Assembly (NCBI RefSeq): GCF_016937655.1
Contig: NZ_JAFHKL010000008.1
Location: 124,001 to 188,000 of the forward strand
Length of the DNA: 64,000 nt
Reading direction: 5' to 3'
DNA from: Chromobacterium alkanivorans
GTDB taxonomy: Bacteria > Pseudomonadota > Gammaproteobacteria > Burkholderiales > Chromobacteriaceae
In this document: one piece after another, positions 62,578 to 64,000 of the stretch
Numbering within the stretch: position 1 is the stretch's first letter
How the letters are laid out: the number at the start of each line of letters is the position of its first letter
Program-made: the position numbers and the translations under genes
The notes under the pieces: generated by a model
Told to the model about the DNA's origin: nothing
Seen by the model: the letters and a program-made list of their open reading frames with translations, nothing else
Databases searched by the model: none

Positions 62578-63318
62578 ATGCGCTTGAAAGGTAAAGTCTC
62601 CATCATCACCGGCGCCGCCAGCGGCATCGGCAAGGCGACCGCCGAGAAATTCGTCAAAGAAGGCGCAGTCGTCGCCGTTTGCGACCTCAATCTGGACGCG
62701 GTCAACGCGGTGGTCGAGGAGTTGCAGCAGGCCGGCGGCGAAGCCATAGGCTACAAGGTGGACGTCACCGATAAGGGCCAGATCGCCGACATGGTCGCCG
62801 ATCTGAAAAACCGCCGCGGCCGCATCGACGTGTTGGTCAACAACGCCGGCATCGTCATGGACGCCCAACTGATGAAGATGACCGAAGATCAGTTCGACAA
62901 GGTGATCGACATCAATCTGAAAGGCGTTTACAACTGTGCCCGCGCAGTGATCGACACCATGGTGGAGCAGGGCGGCGGCGTGATTTTGAACGCGTCCTCG
63001 GTGGTGGGCGTCTACGGCAACTTCGGCCAGACCAATTACGCGGCGTCCAAATTCGGCGTCATCGGCTTCGTCAAGACCTGGGCCAAGGAATTGGGCAAGA
63101 AGGGCATTCGCGCCAACGCGGTATGTCCGGGCTTCGTCGCCACCCCCATTCTGCAATCGATGCCGGAAAAAGTGATTCAGGCGATGGAGGACAAGGTGCC
63201 GATGCGTCGCATGGCCGACCCGACCGAGATCGCCAACGTCTACGCCTTCCTGGCGTCCGACGAGGCCAGCTACATCAACGGCGCGGCCATCGAAGTGACC
63301 GGCGGCCTGACGCTCTGA
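62578..63318 (+). CDS. FabG-like short-chain dehydrogenase/reductase
   Basis: A 246-residue cytosolic NAD(P)H-dependent reductase. The Rossmann loop is [10 protein letters not shown] (11-20), and NNAG is at 88-91. The catalytic residues are Ser140 or Ser141, Tyr154 and Lys158 (YAASK). It is most like 3-oxoacyl-ACP or acetoacetyl-CoA reductases. It stands alone, away from the fatty acid synthesis cluster, so it may act in polyhydroxyalkanoate or secondary lipid metabolism rather than as the main FabG. Confidence 0.88.
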   Translation: MRLKGKVSIITGAASGIGKATAEKFVKEGAVVAVCDLNLDAVNAVVEELQQAGGEAIGYKVDVTDKGQIADMVADLKNRRGRIDVLVNNAGIVMDAQLMKMTEDQFDKVIDINLKGVYNCARAVIDTMVEQGGGVILNASSVVGVYGNFGQTNYAASKFGVIGFVKTWAKELGKKGIRANAVCPGFVATPILQSMPEKVIQAMEDKVPMRRMADPTEIANVYAFLASDEASYINGAAIEVTGGLTL

Positions 63319-63337
63319 TCCGGCACCGGTGAACGCG

Positions 63338-63363
63338 AAAACGCCCCGATATCGGGGCGTTTT
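63338..63363. terminator. bidirectional terminator
   Basis: A 13-bp uninterrupted palindrome (63338-63350 with 63351-63363) with A/T ends lies between the FabG-like gene and the converging cysB gene. Confidence 0.85.
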
Positions 63364-63385
63364 GCTTTGCCGGGCCGCAAAGGGC

Positions 63386-64000
63386 TCAATCCTCGCTGTC
63401 CGGGTCGCGCGCCAGCAGCGCCGCCTCGACTTCGCGCCGGTGCAGATGCGGCGCGAACAGCTCGATGAAGGTGTAGGCGAAGCCGCGCAGATAGGCGTCC
63501 TTGCGGATGCCTATCTTGGTGGTGGACGGCTCGAACAGGTGGCCGGCGTCCAGCAGCTGCAGATTGAGGTCGCGTTCCGGCTCGTAGGCCATGCTGGCGA
63601 TGATGCCTATGCCCAGCCCCAGGCCGACATAGGTCTTGATCACGTCGGTGTCTATCGCGGTCAGCACCACGTTGGGCGCCAGGCCCTGATCGGCGAAGGC
63701 CTTGTTGATCTTGGAGCGGCCGGCGAAGGCGAAGTCGTAGGTGACGATGGGATAGCGGGCGATGTCCGCCAGCGTCAGCGGACGCTCCAGCGTCGTCAGC
63801 TCGTGCCCTTCCGGCACCACGATGGAACGGTTCCATTCATAGCAGGGCAGCATCGCCAATTCCTTGTACAAGGCGATGCCTTCGGTGGCGATGGCGAGGT
63901 CGGCTTCGCCCGACACCACCATTTCGCAGATCTGGGTGGGGCTGCCCTGCTTGATCGACAGTCTCACCTTGGGGTAACGTCGAACGAACTCGGCGATGGC
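63386..64000 (-). CDS. cysB: CysB-like LysR regulator, C-terminal part
   Basis: About 204 C-terminal residues are present, and the gene continues past the window. The effector domain matches CysB: IKQGSPTQICEMVVSGEADL, AIATEGIALYKELAMLPCYEW and GLGLGIGIIASMAYEPERD. CysB activates sulfate assimilation genes in response to N-acetylserine. The helix-turn-helix is outside the window. The closely related Cbl cannot be excluded. Confidence 0.88.
   Translation of the reverse strand, partial: AIAEFVRRYPKVRLSIKQGSPTQICEMVVSGEADLAIATEGIALYKELAMLPCYEWNRSIVVPEGHELTTLERPLTLADIARYPIVTYDFAFAGRSKINKAFADQGLAPNVVLTAIDTDVIKTYVGLGLGIGIIASMAYEPERDLNLQLLDAGHLFEPSTTKIGIRKDAYLRGFAYTFIELFAPHLHRREVEAALLARDPDSED

Overview
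The window looks like the chromosome of a Chromobacterium-type betaproteobacterium (Neisseriales). This is inferred from the high GC content, the strong GC bias at third codon positions, and a core gene set typical of beta/gammaproteobacteria: ubiCA, glnA with ntrBC, dapA-bamC, a minimal ProQ, and envC-gpmI next to ctpA. Most of it is ordinary housekeeping sequence. There are no transposases, phage genes or CRISPR arrays.

Layout. 1-6.65 kb: the end of an M32 carboxypeptidase, an alpha/beta hydrolase, a GMC oxidoreductase with an MHS-type transporter, a divergent LysR regulator and an AraC/GyrI regulator. 6.9-11.4 kb: guaB, a DUF4124 protein, uvrC and pgsA. 11.5-14.4 kb: a stable-RNA array of four identical tRNA-Gly genes, tRNA-Cys and tRNA-Leu, interrupted by an AT-rich islet of about 2.2 kb that carries one 2-oxoglutarate oxygenase gene. 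14.5-18.9 kb: a GntR regulator divergent from an ADP-ribosylglycohydrolase, NCS1 permease and PfkB kinase operon, which resembles enterobacterial yegTUVW. 19.5-22.3 kb: proQ, a lipoprotein, a YchJ protein, glutathione peroxidase and dcd. 22.4-26.1 kb: a Fur-box-preceded feoAB, a bacterioferritin and a class 1A dihydroorotate dehydrogenase. 26.3-35.3 kb: ettA, DUF456, ppk1, yggX, argA, ctpA and envC. 35.6-41.2 kb: gpmI, an ArsR regulator, a His/Lys-rich exported peptide, ubiA/ubiC, lrgAB and sixA. 41.2-50.2 kb: metE/metR with MetR boxes, a periplasmic binding protein, then ntrC, ntrB, DUF4124 and glnA, the last under a sigma-54/NtrC promoter. 50.4-64 kb: a rhodanese, aroE, mtgA, mgtE, prmC, a PAP2 phosphatase, slyD, roxA, an Ala/Pro-rich lipoprotein, bamC-dapA, a YbiT-type ABC-F protein, a FabG-like SDR and the end of cysB.

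Genes that work together: nitrogen control (glnA, ntrB, ntrC), methionine synthesis (metE, metR), ferrous iron uptake and storage (feoA, feoB, bacterioferritin), envelope biogenesis (ctpA, envC, mtgA, bamC) and a salvage-like purine/nucleoside operon.

The least explained signals are: (1) a dispersed element of about 142 bp with co-varying inverted ends, present as two close copies, two diverged copies and one 60-bp deletion derivative, several abutting stop codons; (2) the islet between tRNA-Cys and tRNA-Leu, bounded by 34/35-bp direct repeats; and (3) the GntR/ADP-ribosylglycohydrolase/NCS1/PfkB operon, whose substrate is unknown.
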